Shown here: one piece after another, positions 46,601 to 53,003 of the stretch
Layout of the letters: each line of letters opens with the position of its first letter
Numbering within the stretch: position 1 is the stretch's first letter
Source: Symbiodinium natans
Taxonomy: Eukaryota > Sar > Dinophyceae > Suessiales > Symbiodiniaceae
NCBI GenBank assembly: GCA_905221605.1
Contig: CAJNDS010002499.1
Span: 325,420-389,419, forward strand
DNA: 64,000 bases
Direction: 5' to 3'
Made by a program: the position numbers and the translations under genes
The notes under the pieces: generated by a model
Databases searched by the model: none
The model's input: only the letters and a program-made list of their open reading frames with translations
Told to the model about the DNA's origin: nothing

Positions 46601-47155
46601 CATGATCCTAGTGCTAAGCACTACCTAGTGCTACACCATGCCAAAGAACAAGCAGGAGACTCAATTCTTCTTTATGACTCAATCTACGGAGTCCGTAAAG
46701 AAAATTTGTGGGCACAATTGATTAAGGCTGAGCACTACATTGAAGCCATCTTCATCAGAAGTGTTTGTGCCAATCAGCTTTACCCCGCCACTGCTCTCAT
46801 TAACTCTTTTAATGAGATTATCCGGCATCATGCTGATCCCAGTGAAAACGCAGAACAGTATATCAGTAGTGAAACACTCACTATTGAGCAAGCTAAGATA
46901 ACGAAGGTTGCAAGCTGGGACAGCCCTGTCCCTTCTGCAACCTATATGACCATCACCTCAGAGGATGATTTTGGCTTGCCTAATCCATCCTGTGCCCATC
47001 TTCTGCCACAAGCCGAGGAATGTAAAAGCGGTACTGAATTTACTCTCGCCCAAAAGGGCAAACTCGATGAGGAGTCAGAACACCAAGCCAGTGTTAGTCT
47101 CCAACCCGACCCTAGTACTGCTCTGGCGACACAACTTGATAGTGCATCTTCCTGA
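43649..47155 (+). CDS. ORF1, 1168-residue protein of unknown function
   Basis: An uninterrupted frame from ATG at 43649 to TGA at 47153-47155. I recognise no established family. The first 680 residues have globular, hydrophobic-rich composition. A low-complexity hydrophilic linker follows (about 665-750; Lys, Ser, Gln, Ala). A second globular part holds a Cys-rich HCKCSMCQQP stretch (about 872-881). Near residue 990 a segment AKHYLVLHHA...SILLYDSIYG vaguely recalls His/Asp blocks of papain-fold proteases, but no convincing Cys block follows. The tail after about 1090 is acidic and disordered. By position it takes the place of the LINE ORF1 RNA-binding protein. The frame ends at TCC-TGA, and the methyltransferase frame continues in +1 register, so a fusion product is plausible. 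Confidence 0.8.
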   Translation: MSQDRISNIDGSAFQCLADFMLGHLTEYDALFARTPSTHLLEYLRDGCIVSTQTMQELRQVQGSELQSILLVNPSKSFLHNLRKGLTQQTSITIVSNLHSSLSISDIPCVLFRSYDEDFLRQIHSLTVIGAIEVQGKRELVYLVTYIPSSYPVHHTCYYIAITPSMKQEAGNTEVIIAGTVGTFDEEVKHLSRDFGLAHIRKPQQPIVALTDQENRCVVCLRAPKISISQLQALMLKVEEMYDKVLKQTEGKSQIELQVWYRFAPLEGMPGNSVNFVDLPYAINSARTKDEAFQVHCILNQHRLMNAFHTAPGKYLRIFADPYQLQKAILGLRQKQLTIPDSLALHAARFHICNVKNSQEIFAWKVTQPFNSTEVSLQLTFHNCTGDMQDIIQDLEYITIPVQYRGIVHVLAGTDVVIPAVHVTATVAAADALTQCQYFDLPCGRTEVQLLQEVVDAPRWSNKPINHISENPREHFLNCHSGSDKIGQGRLIHVRARDEYHPLSKQRIASTIWHKDDLETHFLIIDRQAPYVVMTGKCEDVPELVKLQSVQTFLSQNEAFQGWRLPENLPKASQEDEDFTAELGSIQYLLVRITGKTELEIPLVLKNGQHLACHPGSSASNNVLVSLHQGALLFLPRCHSCDIIKLIGINTSVIYAFNIHTDDRLKATAANKPNKARCANHQDGKSSKVAMEQSDTAQCPTLLHGKPPAVKGDDTAANMLPENPASAQLSQEGGTGKRNIESSKEKVEIARRRNTVLRFQAEVPANVQEEVQRRIAGLYCPVAAAYRVISCAQWNKEQCQHYAPFPKQAALVLAAVGYNIREAARAKLAHILGLTYLQLASATPLELQSFTEVYSKAIWAIPAKEQYTMLVQIHCKCSMCQQPQPILALPLHSEQDSSDQISILADLGQLADLAIACMQQNLSPRNDTCKLAIQRLPSFFCLLTQKTQKSSFAQVCKSEADIQSFLGSTVSIMQQAYIVVALVLHDPSAKHYLVLHHAKEQAGDSILLYDSIYGVRKENLWAQLIKAEHYIEAIFIRSVCANQLYPATALINSFNEIIRHHADPSENAEQYISSETLTIEQAKITKVASWDSPVPSATYMTITSEDDFGLPNPSCAHLLPQAEECKSGTEFTLAQKGKLDEESEHQASVSLQPDPSTALATQLDSASS
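46906..46942 (+). promoter_or_regulatory. Two-part GCCC-loop hairpin at the end of ORF1
   Basis: Inner stem GGGACA/TGTCCC closes a GCCC loop (46917-46932). An outer 7-bp stem GGTTGCA/TGCAACC (46906-46912 with 46936-46942) is separated by a small internal loop. This gives 13 perfect pairs within ORF1 coding sequence. It lies 22 nt before an ATG at 46965 in the methyltransferase frame and about 208 nt before the TCC-TGA site. Confidence 0.65.
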
Positions 47156-49445
47156 AGTGCACTCCATTGCTACTGATTCCGATGAGGAACAGAGACCGCA
47201 ACAACATGAAGTTCAAACTGCGCTGAACTCTGAGAAGAATGGCTTTGATAGGGGCAGCCAGCCCCTTAAAGCCAAGCCCGACTTGAGCTCTGATTCTCAG
47301 ATGCGTAGAGTCAAGAAAAGCCTCGATAAGCTTAACAATGCCAAGCCTGTCTCCAAGAGAAAAGATGGTAAAATTGGAAGCAGGAACAATCAAATTAATG
47401 CTGTCTCGTCGGAAGACTGCATACAGGTCGCACTTGGTGTTGAACGTTACATCATCTTATCGCTTTTTGATGGATGCGGAATATCACGTGCTGTCACCGT
47501 TGAATGCCTCAAGCAACAACCTGTTGCGGCTGTGAGTGCAGAAAGTGACAGCGTCCTTCGCGCCCTCATATGCCATAAGTATGACTATGACAAAAGCCAA
47601 AGATGGGCTCTTGACTCGCACCGTGTGCCATCGATCGCAATTGATGACGTTTGGACTCTACTTAAAGAGGATTACCGATTGCTGCGTGAATGTTTGTCCT
47701 TCCTGGGAAGGATTCATCCACAAAAAACAGCCATCATCATTCCCGCCGGTTCCCCCTGCCAAGATCTCACGGTTGCAGGGTCCAGCTCAGGTGGATTAGG
47801 ACTTCTGGGAGACCGCTCGCAACACATGCTTGTCTTATACGCGATTTTGCTTGCATTCCAAAGCATTGAACCCAGTATCCTTCAGTGCGTGCACATCTTC
47901 CTTGAAAATGCTGGGTCTATGAAGCCCATCCACCAGGGCTTCATTCAGCAGATCTTCGGAATACGTGATTGTTGCTGCCATCATATTGCTGGAGCTACAT
48001 TCGGCCATGTTGAAAGGAAAAGAAAATTCTTTACTAGATATGGGCAAATTGGCACCTTCAGCAATCGCCCCACTCCGTGGTTCCAAGGATGGCGTCCTGT
48101 TGCGGAACACATGTGCGGAATAAAACCCCCTGGCGAAAAGCTCAAGCCTTGGCTTCGTCCCAAACGCTTTGATCGCGAGAGGGGGCTTCGATTGGCTGCA
48201 TACTTTTACCACCCCTCTGCCCTTCTTTACCATGTACCCAGCTTCGGCGGAGCTGAAGCCTTCCAGAGGCAATTCTCACAAGCGGCTAATACCTCCAATG
48301 GGGTTCCAAATCTACAATGGGAAAAATTTGTTCCTGATGGACCCATTGGCCTGCGCTTTGTAACAGATGTTCAGAAGCTTTCTCTTCAAGCGGACGTCCC
48401 AAGCCTTGCAGCAATGGATCGCTTTGCTGAAGCTAATTACGAACTTCTCCGTGCAGAAAATGCTTTCCTTATTGGTGATAGTGGCATTCCTCCCTTCAGG
48501 GTTGCTCACTACAAGGAAATGTTGAGAGATGCTGAGCTCGATATCTGGCTTGCAGATGTGGAAGAACACATTAATGATATGTGTATTGCTTCCATTGTTG
48601 GGAACTGCTTCTACCCTGGTGCTCTCAAAGCTGCGATCAAACACGCATCCCTTCGAGAGTTACTGAATGAAAACCCCGACAGTCATTGGAAGCCGCTTCC
48701 CCTCTCACAGTTTCTCCAATACTGGCCTAGCTATGGCCAACAAGTTCTTGCTGCTACTACAGCTGTTAAGCTACAAGACAAGTTTTCGCATAAGTTTCAT
48801 GCGCCTTTTCCATGCGATGAACTTAATGCTGTTGGCTGGCTCAAACAAGGTTTAATTGTCAATAAACCTGTTGTTCTGGAGTATACCCCCGGCCAAGGTA
48901 AATTCCAAGGCATTAGAGAGAGCGCGTCCGGCATTCCTAGAGGAATTTCCTTTGTGACGGAAACTCGATTCCATCAAACGCAAGACTTATTGCAAGAAAA
49001 AGGGATCCCATCGGCCATCCAGCGTGTCTTGCAAATTGTCGACCCTCAATTACAACTTTTGTGTGGATCGAGACGCAATGTCATGGCCAATTTGTGCAGA
49101 GAGACTGTTGCGAATCTCGGTGCCAAGTTTGCCTTACATTTTCTTGACTTCCCTGCACAAGGGTGGTGCCTGATCAGCTTTCTCAAAGCGTTGCATCTTG
49201 AGTTTGTCGCGTATAGAGACGAGTTCATCCCTCAATTCCTCCTTGTAAAGGGACAGCAAAATACTCTCTATGTGCAGCACTTGAAAGATGCCAACGCCCG
49301 CAAGAAGTCTCCGCCAGTCGACTTCTTCCTATATGTCGAACAAGATGATCAATGTGCCTTAGCAATGCTCAATGCTTCCCAGGCTCGTGATACTGTGCAT
49401 GCGCTTACCCAAGCATCGATCATTGAGGTCGTTGACATTGAATGA
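46965..49445 (+). CDS. Cytosine-5 DNA methyltransferase domain protein (retroelement ORF2)
   Basis: C5 methyltransferases move a methyl group from S-adenosylmethionine to cytosine. Numbering from ATG 46965, motif I is ILSLFDGCGISRA (164-176), motif IV is AGSPCQDLTVAG with catalytic Cys265, motif VI is FLENAGSM (Glu314), motif VIII is GHVERKRKFF (347-356) and motif X is IASIVGNCFYPG (541-552). FDG, GSPC and the motif spacing recall DNMT3-type rather than bacterial enzymes. The first about 64 residues look like shadow of ORF1, so translation probably enters by +1 frameshift at 47150. Residues 565-826 are a C-terminal extension I do not recognise. Retroelement-borne methyltransferases of dinoflagellates are described in the literature and could mark new copies. 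Confidence 0.85.
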   Translation: MILACLIHPVPIFCHKPRNVKAVLNLLSPKRANSMRSQNTKPVLVSNPTLVLLWRHNLIVHLPEVHSIATDSDEEQRPQQHEVQTALNSEKNGFDRGSQPLKAKPDLSSDSQMRRVKKSLDKLNNAKPVSKRKDGKIGSRNNQINAVSSEDCIQVALGVERYIILSLFDGCGISRAVTVECLKQQPVAAVSAESDSVLRALICHKYDYDKSQRWALDSHRVPSIAIDDVWTLLKEDYRLLRECLSFLGRIHPQKTAIIIPAGSPCQDLTVAGSSSGGLGLLGDRSQHMLVLYAILLAFQSIEPSILQCVHIFLENAGSMKPIHQGFIQQIFGIRDCCCHHIAGATFGHVERKRKFFTRYGQIGTFSNRPTPWFQGWRPVAEHMCGIKPPGEKLKPWLRPKRFDRERGLRLAAYFYHPSALLYHVPSFGGAEAFQRQFSQAANTSNGVPNLQWEKFVPDGPIGLRFVTDVQKLSLQADVPSLAAMDRFAEANYELLRAENAFLIGDSGIPPFRVAHYKEMLRDAELDIWLADVEEHINDMCIASIVGNCFYPGALKAAIKHASLRELLNENPDSHWKPLPLSQFLQYWPSYGQQVLAATTAVKLQDKFSHKFHAPFPCDELNAVGWLKQGLIVNKPVVLEYTPGQGKFQGIRESASGIPRGISFVTETRFHQTQDLLQEKGIPSAIQRVLQIVDPQLQLLCGSRRNVMANLCRETVANLGAKFALHFLDFPAQGWCLISFLKALHLEFVAYRDEFIPQFLLVKGQQNTLYVQHLKDANARKKSPPVDFFLYVEQDDQCALAMLNASQARDTVHALTQASIIEVVDIE
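47147..47155 (+). promoter_or_regulatory. Candidate +1 frameshift site TCT-TCC-TGA
   Basis: ORF1 terminates at TCC-TGA. Slipping +1 on TCC reads GAA GTG CAC TCC and continues directly into the methyltransferase frame (EVHSIATDSDEEQ). UCC-UGA is the shift site of ornithine decarboxylase antizyme mRNAs. Upstream of this point the methyltransferase frame looks like non-coding shadow sequence, while ORF1 still looks coding, so the true crossover appears to be here. A single-base mutation would look the same. Confidence 0.5.
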
Positions 49446-49448
49446 AGA

Positions 49449-49466
49449 GGAGCCAGCCCTGGCACC
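49449..49466 (+). promoter_or_regulatory. GCCC-loop hairpin after the methyltransferase stop
   Basis: Arms GGAGCCA and TGGCACC around GCCC pair at six of seven positions (one A-A mismatch). It begins 3 nt after the TGA at 49443-49445. Confidence 0.55.
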
Positions 49467-49518
49467 TTCCTTCACAAAGTAATCGAAGAGAACAGCCAGC
49501 TACCTACGCCTTGTCTGA

Positions 49519-49950
49519 TATTTGAGGGTAACGAAGCTGCCTGCCTTGCATTTGCACGGCCATACTATCCTCTGTTCCCCTTACCTTGGGCAAAGGGAAC
49601 TCTTTGCGCTCTTCTTAACCCCATACTTTGCTGAGAATTATACCAGTAAAGCCTTTGCTTCAGATTGCAACTCGAACGAAGCCTGGCTTAGCGAGGTCTT
49701 GCGCGACTTCTCTTGCTTTGCTAAGCTTGCTCTACCGTGTCGACAGGCTGTGTATATTGGTATTGACGCACGAGGCGCACATTACACCACATATAAGCAA
49801 GGTACGGTGCATCAACAGACTGTCACCCACAACAACATCCCCTCCACAATTCCCACCCAAGAAAAGGCACTGCGCATTTATGTCTACGATCGGCAACCTG
49901 CTGTCTACCATTGCTTCTATGGGGTCCATCGGGACCCTTTGCCCCTATGA
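49519..49950 (+). CDS. Small ORF3 between methyltransferase and RT, unknown function
   Basis: An open frame of about 143 codons bounded upstream by TGA at 49516-49518 and containing no Met codon, so it needs a non-ATG start (TTG at 49522 is the earliest candidate) or entry by frameshift or reinitiation. The peptide looks like real protein: aromatic-rich middle (ALFLTPYFAENYTSK), then AVYIGIDARGAHYTTYKQG and RIYVYDRQPAVYHCFYG. IDARGAHYT closely resembles IDMKGAHYT in the C-terminal domain of the RNase H ORF, hinting at a shared or duplicated fold. Its TGA overlaps the ATG of the reverse transcriptase ORF as ATGA, which suggests coupled translation. Confidence 0.55.
   Translation, partial: YLRVTKLPALHLHGHTILCSPYLGQRELFALFLTPYFAENYTSKAFASDCNSNEAWLSEVLRDFSCFAKLALPCRQAVYIGIDARGAHYTTYKQGTVHQQTVTHNNIPSTIPTQEKALRIYVYDRQPAVYHCFYGVHRDPLPL
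49922..49950 (+). promoter_or_regulatory. Hairpin followed by ATGA stop/start overlap
   Basis: GGGTCC-ATCG-GGACCC (49922-49937) is a perfect 6-bp stem ending 9 nt before ATGA at 49947-49950, where ORF3 stops and the reverse transcriptase ORF starts. AUGA overlaps couple ORF2 to ORF1 translation in the insect LINE SART1, with downstream structure helping. Here the structure is upstream. Confidence 0.55.
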
Positions 49951-52900
49951 CGACGATTCGTGACGTGGTGATCAAGGCAAGGTCTACGACCTTCCTTGAT
50001 CACCTCAATGCCTATGTTGCTTGTCGTAGACATCGCGCTGAGCTGAAGCTTGCTCTCATGGCCAATGACAGCCGACCTTTTAACCTAATTGCTGCTATCA
50101 ATCTTCAGCTCGCGACAGAAGAGCTTGAACTTGCACTGAATCTCATAGCTGACAGGCTTGTTCCTTACTTCGACACGATCCCAAAGGAGCCGTGCAAGCT
50201 GCAGGCTGTCGTTAGTTGGAACGTTACCTCGCTGTGTACCTTCGACACTATTGGCCTTGCCAAGCTTCGTACCATTGGTGCGTTGGCTCACCAAACGCCC
50301 GTGCTTTTGCAGGAAACCAAATGGAATGCTGCCTGTTTACACCGATTCAGACAGGCAACAGCCAGAATAAATACGATTGCCTCTCTCGCTATTTGGAAGG
50401 AATCTGGACACTCTGGAGGAGTTGCTGTCTGTTTGCCACAGGACTATAAAGTCGTAGAAACTGTTGACCTTGTGCCTGGTTTTGCCCTTGCCGTGCTGGT
50501 CAGATTTCGGTCTGTCTGCTACTGGCTCCTGTCGGTTTATTGGCACCCTGATCAATGGGGGAAGCTTTTCCCTGCACTTAGTGCTTTTGTCAAGGATGCA
50601 ACTCATGTGGTTGTCCTTGGGGGGGACTTCAATGCTGTTAATCAGCAGAAGGAGGGTGAGTATGCACATCTCCTTGCTCAAGGCGACATGATTGAATGCA
50701 AGTCTGACAGGCCAACTTTCGAGCAAGGCTCTACCTGCAGTCACCTTGACCATTACCTTATTTCCAGTTCGCTGTACTTGTCCGCCAAGATCTGTTCTGT
50801 CTCTTGGAAGCACAAAAAAGTAACTGGAGGACATCACTTGGTAAAGATTCGGTTTCGGCCGAAGCATAAGCTTGACAAAGATGTCCCGGCGATACCTGTT
50901 CGGACAGTTCCTGCTGCGGCTTTTTCTGTTCCACCTGCGACTACTGACTTGCCTGGCATCGAGGCTGCGGAGACTAGCCCTTCGCACCTTCTTCTTCGTA
51001 AACTAATTAATTGCACTAAAGCCCGCTTGATTGAAGAGCAGAACAAAGGTCAAAAACTCTGCCCTTCTGACGCGCTCGTTGCACAAAAAGCCACATGTTT
51101 CTTGTGGCATGCAAACCTACGTGCCCAAGCTGGAAACTCAATTGCTGCATTAATTAGGAAGTTGGTACGCCTTTTGAACAGGAGCACTGGTGCGACTGTC
51201 GGTGTCAACGCAAGCACCGTCACATCTTTAGCCAGGCATATCACCATACCCCCTTTCACGCCGTCAGGTAATGGTTCAGCCGAGCTCCCGAGACATTGGC
51301 TTCAAGAAGCGCTTAATCGGCTACACCTTGGTGCAGAGCTGAAAACTGCCCCCTCACCAAGTCTTCGTTCCCTGGTTGCTCAAAGAGATTTGCAGGTTGA
51401 TAAGTCTAAAATTAAGTGGCAGGCCTTCAGGAAGATCTGCCCTCGAATCATCGATTCGCAACAGGTCAGAAGCGAAAATGGCCAGCTGATCACATCTATG
51501 AGTCAGTTTGATGCTGCACTAAGGGCAACTAGAGCCTTTTGGCACCACTTCCCTTGTCAATACGATAACCAGTGGGACAAACTCCTACAGCCATATGCGC
51601 AAAGGGCCCCCTTCGTGCCGGCTGACTTACCAGATGAAAGCATCATCTTCAAGGCCATTATTACCACCAAGGATTCTTCCCCGGGTCCCGATGGTGTGCC
51701 CTATGCCTTCTATAGGCAAAATCCGAGTTATTTTGCCAACTTACTTGGGGATCATATGTGGGAGATGTGCTTGTCTCAAGCTGATCATCCGCTTCAGGCC
51801 TTAGTCTTCATTCCCAAGGCAGACAAGGGTGCGTACGCGGACAACTACAGGCCACTAGACATGCCCGATACTTGTGATCGAATCATTGACTCCGCAATCT
51901 ACGCTGTCCTTGCTGAGTCTTTCAAAGAATCGCTACATCCTGCCCAGGCTCTTCTTAATCACTTCAAAGAACCACAGGCAAATTATGCCCAAATGCAACA
52001 CTACTTGGAGCTCAAAGATGCCCAGTACACAGTCATGCTTTCCGACTTTGCCAAGGCCTTTGAACGGGTGAATCCCTGGTGGGTACTACAGTGCTTAGCG
52101 GCAAGAGCTGCCCCTGCCTGGATCAAAGCTTACGTCATCCACCTTATGTTTGGGAGGCGCACCCAGCATAAAGTGCAAGGTTTCTTGCTCGAGCCTATCT
52201 CCATCCACCAAGGCCTTGCTATGGGAAGGGCGACTTCTGTTGTCCTTTTCTGTCTCGCCTTAGATCCCTTGATTTGGGCGCTGCACGACATTTCTTCCTT
52301 CATAAGACTAACGGCTTACATGGACGATAACAGCGCTGCCTCCAAAGGCCTGCATTGGGTGGAAAAGGCACAAAGAACTTTCGAACCAGCGCACAGCGCG
52401 GGGTTACAAGTTCTCCGTCACCAATGCTTCCAAGCAGGGTTTATTTCTTTACAGGTTCTCCCTGGGGATGTCAGAGCATGCATAGCCCAATTTGGTGTCG
52501 CTTGGATTGAGTCCAAACAGCTTCCACCGAGCAATACTCTCACCATTGGAGGTCCCTCATTGCATCAAGCCTTGTGCTTACTGCTTCAACAGAACATCTA
52601 CAGCCTCGACCAAGCAATGAGGATGTCCTTGACTAGGCTTGACGTGCGACACGGACTGCTCTTAGTAAGCGGAAGCAAATGCTACGTCCTGTCTAGCGAT
52701 ATGCTGCTTTGCATGTGCACACAACAGCAAAATTTCCAGGCTTTGTTGGCTTGCATTATTGCATCGCCTTGCAAATGCAAATGCAAAACTTCTATTCTTA
52801 CCAACAAGCCCTTCAAAACTGCTGATATCCTTCTCCTCGACATGACGCCTTGGGGGTCTAAGATTATTGCTGAGACTGCAACAATGTTGGGCTTTATCCT

Positions 52901-53003
52901 GCGTGGCCGCATGTCAAAATATGAATGGGAGCAAGCAACGTCTATTGATGAAATCCATTGGGTTGGACAAAGGAAATGTCAGATGTTTCCTTGCGCATGC
53001 TGA
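49947..53003 (+). CDS. LINE AP-endonuclease and reverse transcriptase polyprotein
   Basis: 1018 residues from ATG 49947. The endonuclease, which would nick target DNA, shows SWNVTSL (Asn92), LLQETKW (Glu123), GGDFN (Asp227, Asn229), HLDHYL (Asp268) and GGHHL (His297), the complete exonuclease-endonuclease-phosphatase set. The reverse transcriptase follows with SPGPDGVPYAFY (578-589), SDFAKAF (Asp700), HQGLAMG (Gln755-Gly756) and AYMDD (791-794), all intact. It would copy element RNA at the nick. The start is chosen because this ATG overlaps the ORF3 stop; an upstream TTG at 49911 is less likely. The frame stops at 53001-53003 shortly after the thumb, and the next ORF overlaps it in the -1 register. 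The enzyme looks functional. Confidence 0.93.
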   Translation: MTTIRDVVIKARSTTFLDHLNAYVACRRHRAELKLALMANDSRPFNLIAAINLQLATEELELALNLIADRLVPYFDTIPKEPCKLQAVVSWNVTSLCTFDTIGLAKLRTIGALAHQTPVLLQETKWNAACLHRFRQATARINTIASLAIWKESGHSGGVAVCLPQDYKVVETVDLVPGFALAVLVRFRSVCYWLLSVYWHPDQWGKLFPALSAFVKDATHVVVLGGDFNAVNQQKEGEYAHLLAQGDMIECKSDRPTFEQGSTCSHLDHYLISSSLYLSAKICSVSWKHKKVTGGHHLVKIRFRPKHKLDKDVPAIPVRTVPAAAFSVPPATTDLPGIEAAETSPSHLLLRKLINCTKARLIEEQNKGQKLCPSDALVAQKATCFLWHANLRAQAGNSIAALIRKLVRLLNRSTGATVGVNASTVTSLARHITIPPFTPSGNGSAELPRHWLQEALNRLHLGAELKTAPSPSLRSLVAQRDLQVDKSKIKWQAFRKICPRIIDSQQVRSENGQLITSMSQFDAALRATRAFWHHFPCQYDNQWDKLLQPYAQRAPFVPADLPDESIIFKAIITTKDSSPGPDGVPYAFYRQNPSYFANLLGDHMWEMCLSQADHPLQALVFIPKADKGAYADNYRPLDMPDTCDRIIDSAIYAVLAESFKESLHPAQALLNHFKEPQANYAQMQHYLELKDAQYTVMLSDFAKAFERVNPWWVLQCLAARAAPAWIKAYVIHLMFGRRTQHKVQGFLLEPISIHQGLAMGRATSVVLFCLALDPLIWALHDISSFIRLTAYMDDNSAASKGLHWVEKAQRTFEPAHSAGLQVLRHQCFQAGFISLQVLPGDVRACIAQFGVAWIESKQLPPSNTLTIGGPSLHQALCLLLQQNIYSLDQAMRMSLTRLDVRHGLLLVSGSKCYVLSSDMLLCMCTQQQNFQALLACIIASPCKCKCKTSILTNKPFKTADILLLDMTPWGSKIIAETATMLGFILRGRMSKYEWEQATSIDEIHWVGQRKCQMFPCAC

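Noticed and set aside
46600..46800. Ulp1/C48 protease domain in ORF1
   Set aside because: The His and Asp-like blocks are loose matches, and the expected Q-x-n-D-C-G block is absent.
46965..47155. True N-terminus of the methyltransferase at ATG 46965
   Set aside because: The 64 residues before the ORF1 stop have shadow-frame character, while ORF1 still looks coding there; frameshift entry is favoured.
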